From Streptomyces sp. DHE7-1 (GTDB lineage Bacteria; Actinomycetota; Actinomycetes; Streptomycetales; Streptomycetaceae): 64,000 bases of DNA. The notes below the pieces were generated by a model that was not told where the DNA came from, did no database searches, and saw only the letters and a list, made by a program, of their open reading frames with translations. The stretch covers positions 3,224,001 to 3,288,000 of the forward strand of contig JACJDG010000003.1 of the NCBI GenBank assembly GCA_016432725.1, in the 5' to 3' direction. Position 1 is the first letter of the stretch. Every line of letters begins with the position of its first letter. The translations under genes and the position numbers were made by a program. Shown here piece after piece: positions 1-11,005 of the stretch.

Positions 1-766
1 GCAGGCGCAGGACGAGCGACTCCAGCGCCTCGGGCACCTCGGGACGCAGGCGGCGCACCGGCACCGGCGGCTCGTACAGATGCCGGTGCAGCACGCCGAG
101 CGCGGTCGAGCCGGCGAACGGCACGTCGCCGCTGAGCAGTTCGTGCATCAGCACCCCGAGCGCGTACAGGTCGGTGTACGGGCCGACCGCGCCGCCCATG
201 GCCTGCTCGGGCGCCATGTAGGCGGGCGAGCCGATCGGGGAGCCGGTGTGGGTGAGGCGGGTGGTGTCGGTGTCCATGACGGAGGCCACGCCCAGGTCGA
301 GGACGGTGACCGTGCCGTCCTGCTTCACCATGACGTTCCGCGGCTTGAGGTCGCGGTGCACGATCGGCACGGCGTGCACCGCGCTCAGCACGGCGCAGAG
401 CTGCGCGGCCACCGCCACCGCCCACTGCCAGGGGTACGGGTCGTGCTCGGCGAGGTGGTCGGAGAGGTCGGCGCCGTCGACGTACTGCATGACGAGGAAC
501 AGCTCCTCGCCCTCGCTGCCCGCGTCGTGCACCGTGACCAGGCCCGGGTGGTCGACCTGCGCGGTCACCCGGCACTCGCGCACGAAGCGGCGGCGCAGCT
601 CGTCCGCCTCCTGCCCGGCCACCTTGTCCGGGCGCAGCAGCTTCACCGCCACCCGCCGGTCCAGCCGCTGGTCGTATGCCGTCCACACCTGGCCCATGCC
701 GCCCTGGCCGATGAGCGTGGACAGTTCGTAGCGGCCGGCGACGACGCGTCCCGCCGCCACGCTCAC
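1..766 (-). CDS. Serine/threonine protein kinase (PknB-like), C-terminus beyond window edge
   Basis: About 255 codons of a Hanks-type kinase catalytic domain are present; the rest lies left of base 1. Visible motifs in order: glycine loop GQGGMGQVW (about residues 20-28), VAVKLL with the ATP lysine (about 41), catalytic HRDLKPRN, a DLG in place of DFG, and GSPAYMAPEQA of the activation segment. It should phosphorylate Ser/Thr on unknown partners; whether it has a membrane segment or PASTA domains cannot be seen. The GTG start at 766 overlaps the stop of the preceding small membrane-protein gene (GTGA), so the two are translationally coupled and probably form one operon with the gene before that. 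Confidence 0.93.
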   Translation of the reverse strand, partial: MSVAAGRVVAGRYELSTLIGQGGMGQVWTAYDQRLDRRVAVKLLRPDKVAGQEADELRRRFVRECRVTAQVDHPGLVTVHDAGSEGEELFLVMQYVDGADLSDHLAEHDPYPWQWAVAVAAQLCAVLSAVHAVPIVHRDLKPRNVMVKQDGTVTVLDLGVASVMDTDTTRLTHTGSPIGSPAYMAPEQAMGGAVGPYTDLYALGVLMHELLSGDVPFAGSTALGVLHRHLYEPPVPVRRLRPEVPEALESLVLRL

Positions 767-1128
767 CGTCCGCCCTCGTGGCCGGCGTCCCGCACGCCGT
801 CGCCGTCGTGGTGGCCGTCGTACTTGCGCAGGTAGTCGCTCAGCTCGTCCAGTTCGGCGCGCACCTGGTCGATGCGGGCGGGCGCGGGGCGCTGCGGCGG
901 CGGGGCGACCGGCGGGGGCTGCGGCACGGGTGTGTGGTGCGCCGGGGGCGGCGCGGGCACCGGGGTCTGCTGCATGGCCGTCGCGTGGAACGGCGTCGCC
1001 GGACCCGGGTACCCGTAGCCGGACACCGTCCCGTTCACGTGCGTCTGGCGCAGCCGCTGGAAGTGGCGGATCTCCGCGACCAGGTAGTACACGGTGATGA
1101 CCACCAGGCCGCCCAGCAGCAGCGTCAT
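763..1128 (-). CDS. Small membrane protein with Pro-rich middle and charged C-terminus
   Basis: A 121-residue protein of unknown function. Residues 1-20 form one hydrophobic segment, followed by a basic patch, a proline-rich stretch (about 55-85) and a charged C-terminal region with a possible short helix (VRAELDELSDYLRKY). The start overlaps the previous gene's stop (ATGA) and its own stop overlaps the kinase start (GTGA). This tight coupling suggests it works with the kinase, for example as a membrane partner or substrate; that is inference from context only. Confidence 0.72.
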   Translation of the reverse strand: MTLLLGGLVVITVYYLVAEIRHFQRLRQTHVNGTVSGYGYPGPATPFHATAMQQTPVPAPPPAHHTPVPQPPPVAPPPQRPAPARIDQVRAELDELSDYLRKYDGHHDGDGVRDAGHEGGR

Positions 1129-1391
1129 GCCCAGGTAGCCGCCGGGGTGTGGACCTCGTCACCGGGCTCGCTGCCCACCAGGACGATGGCCAGGAAGTCC
1201 GCCGCCAGTCCCGCCACGAACAGGCCCCAGTCCAGCGACCTGCGGGTGACGGCGGCCAGCCGCAGCAGCATCGCCCAGGCCAGGAAACCGGCGCTGAGGA
1301 CACCGAACGCCACCAGCAGCACCCGCACGAGGACCAGCCACGCGTTGTGCGGCGGCTGCTTCACCGGCTGTGCGTAGCCGTGGCCTTGCAT
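1125..1391 (-). CDS. Small integral membrane protein, first gene of kinase operon
   Basis: An 88-residue protein. The ATG at 1391 was chosen because CAGGAG lies just upstream at good spacing; earlier in-frame starts lack this. Two hydrophobic segments are visible (about residues 17-40 and 55-72), consistent with a two-TM membrane protein. No family recognised. It overlaps the next gene by ATGA and heads a three-gene operon ending in the Ser/Thr kinase. Confidence 0.7.
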   Translation of the reverse strand: MQGHGYAQPVKQPPHNAWLVLVRVLLVAFGVLSAGFLAWAMLLRLAAVTRRSLDWGLFVAGLAADFLAIVLVGSEPGDEVHTPAATWA

Positions 1392-1538
1392 GGCTGCTCC
1401 TGATACCTGAAATGGGCGTGCCTGTCCGCCCGGTGTGCTCCGCCGGGCTGACACCACTCGTGCGATGGTCGCTTCGAGCATATGGCCCGGCACGGACAAG
1501 CGGTCCGGGTTGTACCGAACCGTTGTCCGGGAGCACCG

Positions 1539-3606
1539 TCAATCCGGCGCGACGGTGCCGTCCGTGAGCCCGTCGTACATCCCGCGCACCAGCCGCTCCC
1601 CGAGCCGGCTCGCGTGCCGCACGGCCCGCTCGAACTCGTCGAGGGCGCGGAACCGCGCGCCGTAGCGCCGCTGTTCGTCGAACGGGAGCCGGGGCAGCTG
1701 GAGGCGGCGCACGTCCAGGCGGGTGGCCGTGGAGGCATAGCTGCTGGCCTGGCGGTGGTTGGCCGTACCGCGCAGGAAACCGGCGAGGAACCACGGGTCC
1801 AGCGCCGCCGGATCGGGTCGCAGCAGCACCAGGTTGCGGCCCAGGGCGGCGCCCCGCGTCGCCTCGCCGATCACCCGGGCCACCGAGCCGCCGCCGAGCA
1901 CCGGCACGACCACGTCGCCCGGTTCCGTCAGCACGGCCTCCTCGTCGCTCTCCGGCAGTGACCCGGAGGGCGCCGTTCCGGCGAGCACGTCGTGGTCGGT
2001 GAGGACGGGCACGCGCGCGCGGCCGCCGGTGCCGCCGGTACGCAGCACCAGCGTGCCCCCGCGCGCGAGTTCACCGACGGTGGTGAGCGGCCAGCGCGCG
2101 GGGGGCGCCGGTTCGACGGGGGCGGGGTGAGGTCGGCGGTCAGCCGCAGTGTCTCGCCGAGGCGCTCGCGTACCGACGTGAGCTGCTCCGCGCCGTCGGC
2201 GGCCGCCGCGGGCGGCAGATGGCGGGCGGGGGCCAGGTCGACGTCGTCGTCGAGGAGTTCGATGACCGGTACGGACCGGGCCAGCCCGGGCCGCTCCGTC
2301 AGCCGCCCGGCGCGTTCGAAGGCGCGCCAGGCGTCGAGCACGGCCTCCCGCACCGCCTGCCAGTCGGGGCCGCCGCGCGCCTCGCCGGCGAACCGCCCGG
2401 TGTCGGCGAGCAGCACCTCGGGTGCCGCGGGCGTCCGGTCGGGGCGGCGCAGCACCCAGACGTGGAGCGGGATGTTGTACGGCGGCGCCGCCCCGACCGG
2501 CAGCGCGACGACGGCACGCAGCGCGCCCCGGCGCAGCAGGTCGGCGCGGATCCGGCGCCCGGAGCGGCGGGAGGCGGCGGCCGGCGGCATGAGCAGTACG
2601 GCGGTGCCGCCGTCGGTGAGCCGGGCCAGCGCGTGCTGCACCCAGGCCAGCTCGGACTCGGTGCGGGCCGGGAAGCCGTACTCCCAGCGGGCGTCGTAGG
2701 CGAGTTCGTCGTGGCCCCAGTTGCGCTCGTTGAACGGCGGGTGGCACAGCACGGCCTCGGCGCGCAGCTCCGGGTGGGCGTCGGCGCGCAGGGTGTCACC
2801 GGCGGCGGCGTGCACGGTGGCGCGGGACTGCAGCCGCAGGCGCAGGGCGGTGAGGGCCGCGAGGTCGGGGGCTCCGTCCTGGGCGTACAGCTCCTGGTCG
2901 GGGCGGCTGTCGACGGCGCGCAGCAGGGCGCCGGTGCCGCAGGCCGGGTCGAGGACGGTGCGGGCGGGGCCCGCGAGGTCGGCCATCAGCCGGGCGAGTT
3001 CGGCCGGGGTGAGCGTGTACTGGCGCGGGTTGGCGTCCAGATGGCGGCCCAGCAGGAACTCGAAGGTCTGCCGCGCCCCCGTCTCCGCGGCCAGTTCGGC
3101 GGCGCCGCGCAGGAGAGGGGCGGAGGGGAGGAGCTGGGGCCGGTCGGGGTACGCAGCGCGGGGGTGTGAGCGGCGGGCGGGGTGTGAGCGTGGGTGCCGG
3201 TGTTCACGGCGGGCGGTGTGTTCACACCCAGCACCTGCTCCAGCGCGCCCGGCAGCATCGCGGCCAGACGCTCGTCGGAGCCGGCGCTCACGTCCAGCCA
3301 GACGGTGGGCCGCTCATGGATGAGCAGCAGTGCGCAGCCGGCGTGCACCAGCGCGGTGACCGGACCCTCGGGATGCCCGGCGAGCTGCTGCCAGACGCGT
3401 TCGCGCAGCGGGACCTCGGCGAGTTTGCCCTGGTCGCGCAGCCATGCCTCCACCTCGGCGAGTGCGAAGGACGGGCTGGTCTCGGTGCCGCCGACCGGCT
3501 TCGGGAAGTCGGCGTGCCGGCGGCGCCAGTTGCTGACGGCGGCTCGGCCCACTCCGGCGAGCCGCGCGATACCGGCGGCGGTCACCTCTGTCGCGTTGTC
3601 CTGCAC
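1539..3606 (-). CDS. HTH / N-6 DNA methylase / specificity-domain fusion (frameshifted in assembly)
   Basis: About 689 residues once two single-base losses are repaired (near 3135 and 2125, both in C/G runs). The N-terminus carries an AlpA/MerR-like helix-turn-helix (IARLAGVGRAAVSNWRRR, about residues 12-29). The middle is an HsdM-type adenine methyltransferase with SAM motif I DPACGTGALL and motif IV region CHPPFNERNWG. The C-terminal ~200 residues resemble a type I specificity (TRD) domain ending in a coiled-coil-like helix. Motif IV normally reads NPPF/DPPY; here the first position is His, so catalysis is uncertain. No restriction subunit is nearby. GTG at 3606 is preceded by GAGGGGAG. A perfect inverted repeat lies in the divergent promoter. 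Confidence 0.82.
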
Positions 3607-3690
3607 CGGCCACGCTCCCCTCGTCCCGTTGTGCGGCGAGCATACCGGCGTACACAAGATCCAGGCATTCACGACGTGTATCGACTCATA

Positions 3691-3720
3691 CCTGTGAACC
3701 GTGTTGACTCGGTTCACAGG
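3691..3720. promoter_or_regulatory. Perfect 10-10-10 inverted repeat, probable operator
   Basis: CCTGTGAACC and GGTTCACAGG are exact reverse complements separated by 10 bases. The site lies between the divergent methylase gene (start 3606) and the exported protein gene (start 3794). The spacer contains TTGACT (3704-3709), which is 17 bases from TCTTAT (3727-3732), so a bound regulator would cover the -35 region of the rightward gene. The methylase's own N-terminal HTH is a candidate binder (inference). Confidence 0.6.
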
Positions 3721-3732
3721 CTCTGGTCTTAT
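3704..3732 (+). promoter_or_regulatory. Candidate sigma70-type promoter for the 3794 gene
   Basis: TTGACT, 17-base spacer, TCTTAT. It lies 62 bases upstream of the ATG and is embedded in the inverted repeat at 3691-3720. Sequence-based prediction only. Confidence 0.4.
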
Positions 3733-3793
3733 TGACCCAGCGAACGAGCGGCCAGCCGGAGGGGCGGTCGCCGCATCGGGGAGGGGTTCCGTC

Positions 3794-4495
3794 ATGGGTA
3801 TGAAGGGCAAGATCGCGCTGGGCGCCGTCGTCGGGGTCGTCGTCATCGCCGCCGTGTCCGCCAACGCCGACGACGGCAAGGACGGCGGGTCCGGCAGCGG
3901 CAAGGACACCTCGGCGTCCGCCGCGCACCGGCCCGGCTCGAAGCAGGGCACGGGGGCCGGGAAGGACTCGGGAGGCAAGGCGGCGGCGAGGAAGAAGGCC
4001 GCCTTCGACGGGGACGGCGAGTTCCAGGTCGGCTCCGACATCAAGCCCGGCACCTACCGCACGACCGGCAACACCGACGGCATGTGCTACTGGGAGCGGG
4101 CCAAGGACGCCTCGGGCGAGATGGACTCCATCCTGGCCAACGACAACGTCTCGGGCACGAGCTACGTCACCGTCAAGGCCGGCGACAAGCTGTTCAAGTC
4201 GAACGGCTGCGCGGACTGGGAGGCCGTCGCCGCGAAGGCGAAGGGCTCGCCCGCGTCCTCCATGGACGGCGACGGCGGCATGTTCAAGGTCGGCAGCGAC
4301 ATCGCGCCGGGCACCTACAAGTCGGCCGGCAACAGCGACGACTCCTGCTACTGGGAGCGCACCAAGGACGCCGAGCACGGGCTCGACTCGATCATCGCCA
4401 ACAACAACGTGAAGGGCACGGCCGTCGTCACCATCGGCGCCGGCGACGCCTACTTCAAGACGACCGGCTGCGGGAACTGGAAGAAGACGGCCTGA
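3794..4495 (+). CDS. Exported or membrane-anchored protein with two tandem ~70-residue Cys-containing repeats
   Basis: A 233-residue protein. An N-terminal hydrophobic segment (about residues 4-22) acts as signal or anchor, followed by a Gly/Ser/Lys-rich linker to about 73. Two homologous domains follow (about 74-143 and 157-230). Each has the pattern F-x-VGSDI-x-PGTY ... CYWER-x-KDA ... GCxxW, with two cysteines that could form a disulfide outside the cell. ATG at 3794 is preceded by GGGGAGGGG at about 7 bases. The fold resembles small actinobacterial secreted domains of unknown function; no enzymatic motif is seen. Confidence 0.82.
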   Translation: MGMKGKIALGAVVGVVVIAAVSANADDGKDGGSGSGKDTSASAAHRPGSKQGTGAGKDSGGKAAARKKAAFDGDGEFQVGSDIKPGTYRTTGNTDGMCYWERAKDASGEMDSILANDNVSGTSYVTVKAGDKLFKSNGCADWEAVAAKAKGSPASSMDGDGGMFKVGSDIAPGTYKSAGNSDDSCYWERTKDAEHGLDSIIANNNVKGTAVVTIGAGDAYFKTTGCGNWKKTA

Positions 4496-4667
4496 CCGCC
4501 CCGTTCACCGCCGCCGCACCGCACCACCACCGCACCCCCAGCCGCGCCACGCACCGCGACCGCTCCGCACGCACCACGCGCGGCAACCGCACCGCACCTC
4601 ACACAGCACCACGCACCGCTCCACTCCTCACCACATCCCACCCCACTTCTCTCAGCAAGGAACTGTC

Positions 4668-5420
4668 ATGCGCCGAACCGCACTTGCCGCCCTCTGTCTG
4701 ATCGCCGCGGCCACCGCGGGAATCACCGGCTGTCTGCCGGGGCAGGACAAGGCGGACAGCAAGCCGAAGGGCCCGTTCGCCGGGCTGAGCGGCGGCGAGA
4801 TCGCCGACCGCGCGCTGAAGGCCACCACCGGGGCCTCGTCGCTGCGGATGAAGGGCGACGTCGCCGACGACGAGAGCACGGGCACCATCGGGCTCGACAT
4901 GGCCCTGGACAAGAAGGGCGAGTGCGCCGGCACGATGAGCATGGGCGGCCAGGGCAAGGCCGACCTGGTCAAGACCGGCAGCACCGTCTACATGAAGTAC
5001 GACGAGGCGTTCCTGCGCGCCCAGAGCAAGGGCGAGTCCAAGGCCGACACCGACGCGGCCGTGGACATGCTGGCCGGCAAGTGGACCAAGATGGCGGTGA
5101 AGGGCCAGGACGCCAAGGACATCGCGGGCTTCTGCGACCTGAACTCGGTGCTGGCCGGCGCGGGTGACGTCAGCTCCGACGCCACCCGCGGGAAGACCAC
5201 CACCGTCGACGGCACCCCGGCGATCGTGCTGCACGAGAAGGACGGCAAGGACCGCTACACGCTGTACGTGGCGACCGAGGGCAAGCCGTACCTGCTCAAG
5301 GTCGACAGCGCGTCCGGCGCCAAGGAGCCGGTGCACCTGTCCTTCGGCGACTTCGACCAGCCGGTGCCGGCGCGCAAGCCCGCCGGGAAGGTCATCGACC
5401 TGGACGCCCTGGGCGGCTGA
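4668..5420 (+). CDS. Lipoprotein (LppX/LprG-like fold possible)
   Basis: A 250-residue secreted lipoprotein. The signal peptide ends in the lipobox GITGC with Cys22 as the lipidated residue. The mature part, with phrases such as SLRMKGDV, VYMKYDEAF, KWTKM and YLLKVDS, is typical of actinobacterial lipoproteins with an LppX/LprAFG-like half-barrel that may bind lipids. AAGGAA lies upstream of the ATG. It follows the repeated-domain exported gene after a 172-base C/A-rich spacer and ends close to the convergent acetyltransferase gene. Confidence 0.83.
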   Translation: MRRTALAALCLIAAATAGITGCLPGQDKADSKPKGPFAGLSGGEIADRALKATTGASSLRMKGDVADDESTGTIGLDMALDKKGECAGTMSMGGQGKADLVKTGSTVYMKYDEAFLRAQSKGESKADTDAAVDMLAGKWTKMAVKGQDAKDIAGFCDLNSVLAGAGDVSSDATRGKTTTVDGTPAIVLHEKDGKDRYTLYVATEGKPYLLKVDSASGAKEPVHLSFGDFDQPVPARKPAGKVIDLDALGG

Positions 5421-5444
5421 GAGCGGGCCGGGCCCGGCGCCGGG

Positions 5445-6196
5445 TCAGAGCGGGTGACGCATCCACACGTTGGGTTCGACGTAGACGGCGTACCCGCGCT
5501 CCGGTTCGCAGTGGACCGGGACCAGCGCGCCGGGCACCTCGACGTCCCCCGGGTGTCGAAGGGCAGCCCGGTCCAGCGGCGCCACTCCTCGAGGGAGGCG
5601 CCGACGGTCATGGACGCCGGGGCGACGGAGTCGACGGTGGCACCGGCGCGGGCGTGCACCCGCAGCCACGGGTCCTCCGGCAGACCGTCCGGGCGGACCC
5701 GGTGGGCGTACTCGGCGATCGGGGTGCGCGGTTCGCGGTGCTTGGCGCTGGGGCGGACGGGGGCGACGACCTCGCGGAAGCCGCGGGCGCGGGCGTTGTC
5801 CCGCATCGCCGAGAGCATGACGGCCGACAGGCCGTGCCCCTGGGCGTGCGGGGCGATGACCACGGAGATCGCGCTGACCGTGTCGGGGCGGGTGCCGCGG
5901 CGCAGGTCGGCGAAGGCCCACAGCAGGACCTGGTCCCAGCCGCGGGCGGGCAGGGTGCCCCGGCCCTCGGCGGCGAGGGAGAAGGGGACGCTGAAGGCGT
6001 GTGCGACGACCTCGCCGCGCTCGTCCTCGGCGAACAGCGCGTACTCGGGCAGTTCGGCGGGGATGCGGCCGTAGTGGGCGTTGCCCACGGGGTCGCTGGT
6101 CACGAACTCCGGCCAGGTGTCGGCCATCTCGAACACCGCCGGGAGCCGGTCGGGCCGCTCGGCGACGCTGCTCACCCTCACGTCCATGCGGGTCAC
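5445..6196 (-). CDS. GNAT-family N-acetyltransferase (one frameshift in assembly)
   Basis: About 250 residues after repairing one base near 5553 in a run of Gs. The central part reads as an acetyl-CoA-binding GNAT core (SAISVVIAPHAQGHGLSAVML, with the QGHGLS pyrophosphate loop). The C-terminus ends VYVEPNVWMRHPL. It should transfer an acetyl or acyl group to an amine; the substrate is unknown. Start is GTG 6196 or ATG 6187. Convergent with the lipoprotein gene. Confidence 0.8.
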
Positions 6197-6236
6197 CGTA
6201 GGCGGTGCGGACTGCCCCGGGAAACCGGATTGCCGC

Positions 6237-6953
6237 TCACCGGGCCTTGAAGCGCTCCGGGGCGTTCGTGGGATTGCCGCCCGTGGGCAGCTTCTGGTCC
6301 GGGCAGGTGGCGAGCACCTTCTTCATCGCGGTCTTCTCGGCGGCGGTGACCCACAGGCCGTACTTCTTCTTCACCGCCACCTGGGCGGCGACGTAGACGC
6401 AGCGGTAGCCCTTGTCGGGCGGCAGCCAGGTGGCCGTGTCGCCGTCGCCCTTGCCGCGGTTGGTGCCCGCGTCGACCGCCAGGAGGTTGAGCGGGTCGTT
6501 GGCCAGGGCTATGCGCTTGCCGGGCTCCCAGTACTTGGCGCCTTCTGCCAGGCGTCCGAGAGGGCGACGACGTGGTCGATGTCGACCTGGCTGCGGCCGC
6601 GCCGGTAGGTGATGACCTTACCGGAGTAGGGGTCGGGCTTCAGCAGGCCGTAGGAGACCTTGCAGTCCCCGTCGGTGTACTTCACCTGCTCCAGGTCGCG
6701 CTTGAGGATGTCGTCGCGCGTGTCGCAGGAGTTGGAGTCGGTGTCGGCCCAGGCGGAGCCGAAGCGCTCGCGCGAGTAACCGGTCTTGGGGCCCGGCCCT
6801 TGACGGTCAGCGAGTCGGCGGCGGACAGGGCCGCTCCCCGTGCGCCTTCTCCACGGGGCCCGGGGCCCCGCCGATCGGGTCGCTCTTGCAGCCGGCCACG
6901 GAGACCGCCACGACGACCGCCGCGGCGACCGCCCCGCCCCTCAGACGCGTCAC
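6237..6953 (-). CDS. HNH-type nuclease lipoprotein (DUF1524/GmrSD C-terminal-like), frameshifted
   Basis: About 239 residues after repair of roughly three single-base losses (around 6546, 6795 and 6830). The signal peptide ends in a lipobox with Cys22 (SVAGC), so the protein is exported and anchored. The nuclease core shows [14 protein letters not shown], the His-containing motif of the DUF1524 family, followed by [19 protein letters not shown] and [11 protein letters not shown]. Members are secreted nucleases of Actinobacteria, presumed to degrade external nucleic acid. GTG at 6953 has GAGGGAA upstream. It lies downstream of mfd's terminus but reads as its own unit. Confidence 0.82.
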
Positions 6954-7167
6954 GGTGCGTTCCCTCGCTCGCCCTGTCCGCCCTGTGCGCGGGCGGCTCG
7001 TGTCGGCGTCCACCGTAACGGGCGTACGGCGCACAGCAGATGGGACTCAAAGGGGCGATCGGTCCGCAATCGGGATGATAACCGCGAAATTCCGTGCTCC
7101 GCCGTCGGCGGCCGCGGCACGGCTGCGGGGCGGGAGGTTCCGCCCTCCCGCCCCGCACCCGCGACTG

Positions 7168-10697
<3,530 letters not shown>

Positions 10698-10838
10698 GGA
10701 GAGGCTTTCCGTCCGGGTATGGGCAACGCGAACCACCCGACACGCGGGGCGGGCCGGGGGTTCCCAGGGTACGTCGCCCGGGCTCCGGTCACCCGGTGGA
10801 GTGAACACGCCGCCCCGCCGAGGGGACGCGGAGCCGGC

Positions 10839-10874
10839 TTGGAGACACCGTCTTGGAGACACCGTGGAGACACG
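10839..10874. repeat. Three tandem copies of a TGGAGACACCG-type unit
   Basis: TTGGAGACACCGTC, then TTGGAGACACCG, then TGGAGACACGG lie head to tail upstream of mfd (start 10697, leftward). They could be slippage products or a binding array; no function is evident. Confidence 0.5.
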
Positions 10875-10932
10875 GAAGGCCCGCAGCCGGACGCGGCGGT
10901 ACGAGTCCGTGGGCGTGCCCGCGCGTGACGGC

Positions 10933-10974
10933 GCCCGGCGCCGAGAAGTCCCCCGTGACTTCTCGGCGCCGGGC
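10933..10974 (-). terminator. Strong hairpin terminator for the ABC exporter operon
   Basis: A perfect 18-bp stem (10933-10950 with 10957-10974) around a 6-base loop, 32 bases past the permease stop. No U-tract follows, as is common in Streptomyces. Confidence 0.75.
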
Positions 10975-11005
10975 CCCGTGCCCCCGTGTCCCCCGTCCGG
11001 GGTGG

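Larger units (their letters stand above)
10698..11005. other. 308-base intergenic region between mfd and the ABC permease
   Basis: No convincing gene. It holds a strong hairpin terminator (10933-10974) and a small cluster of direct repeats (10839-10874). The rest presumably contains the mfd promoter. Confidence 0.6.
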
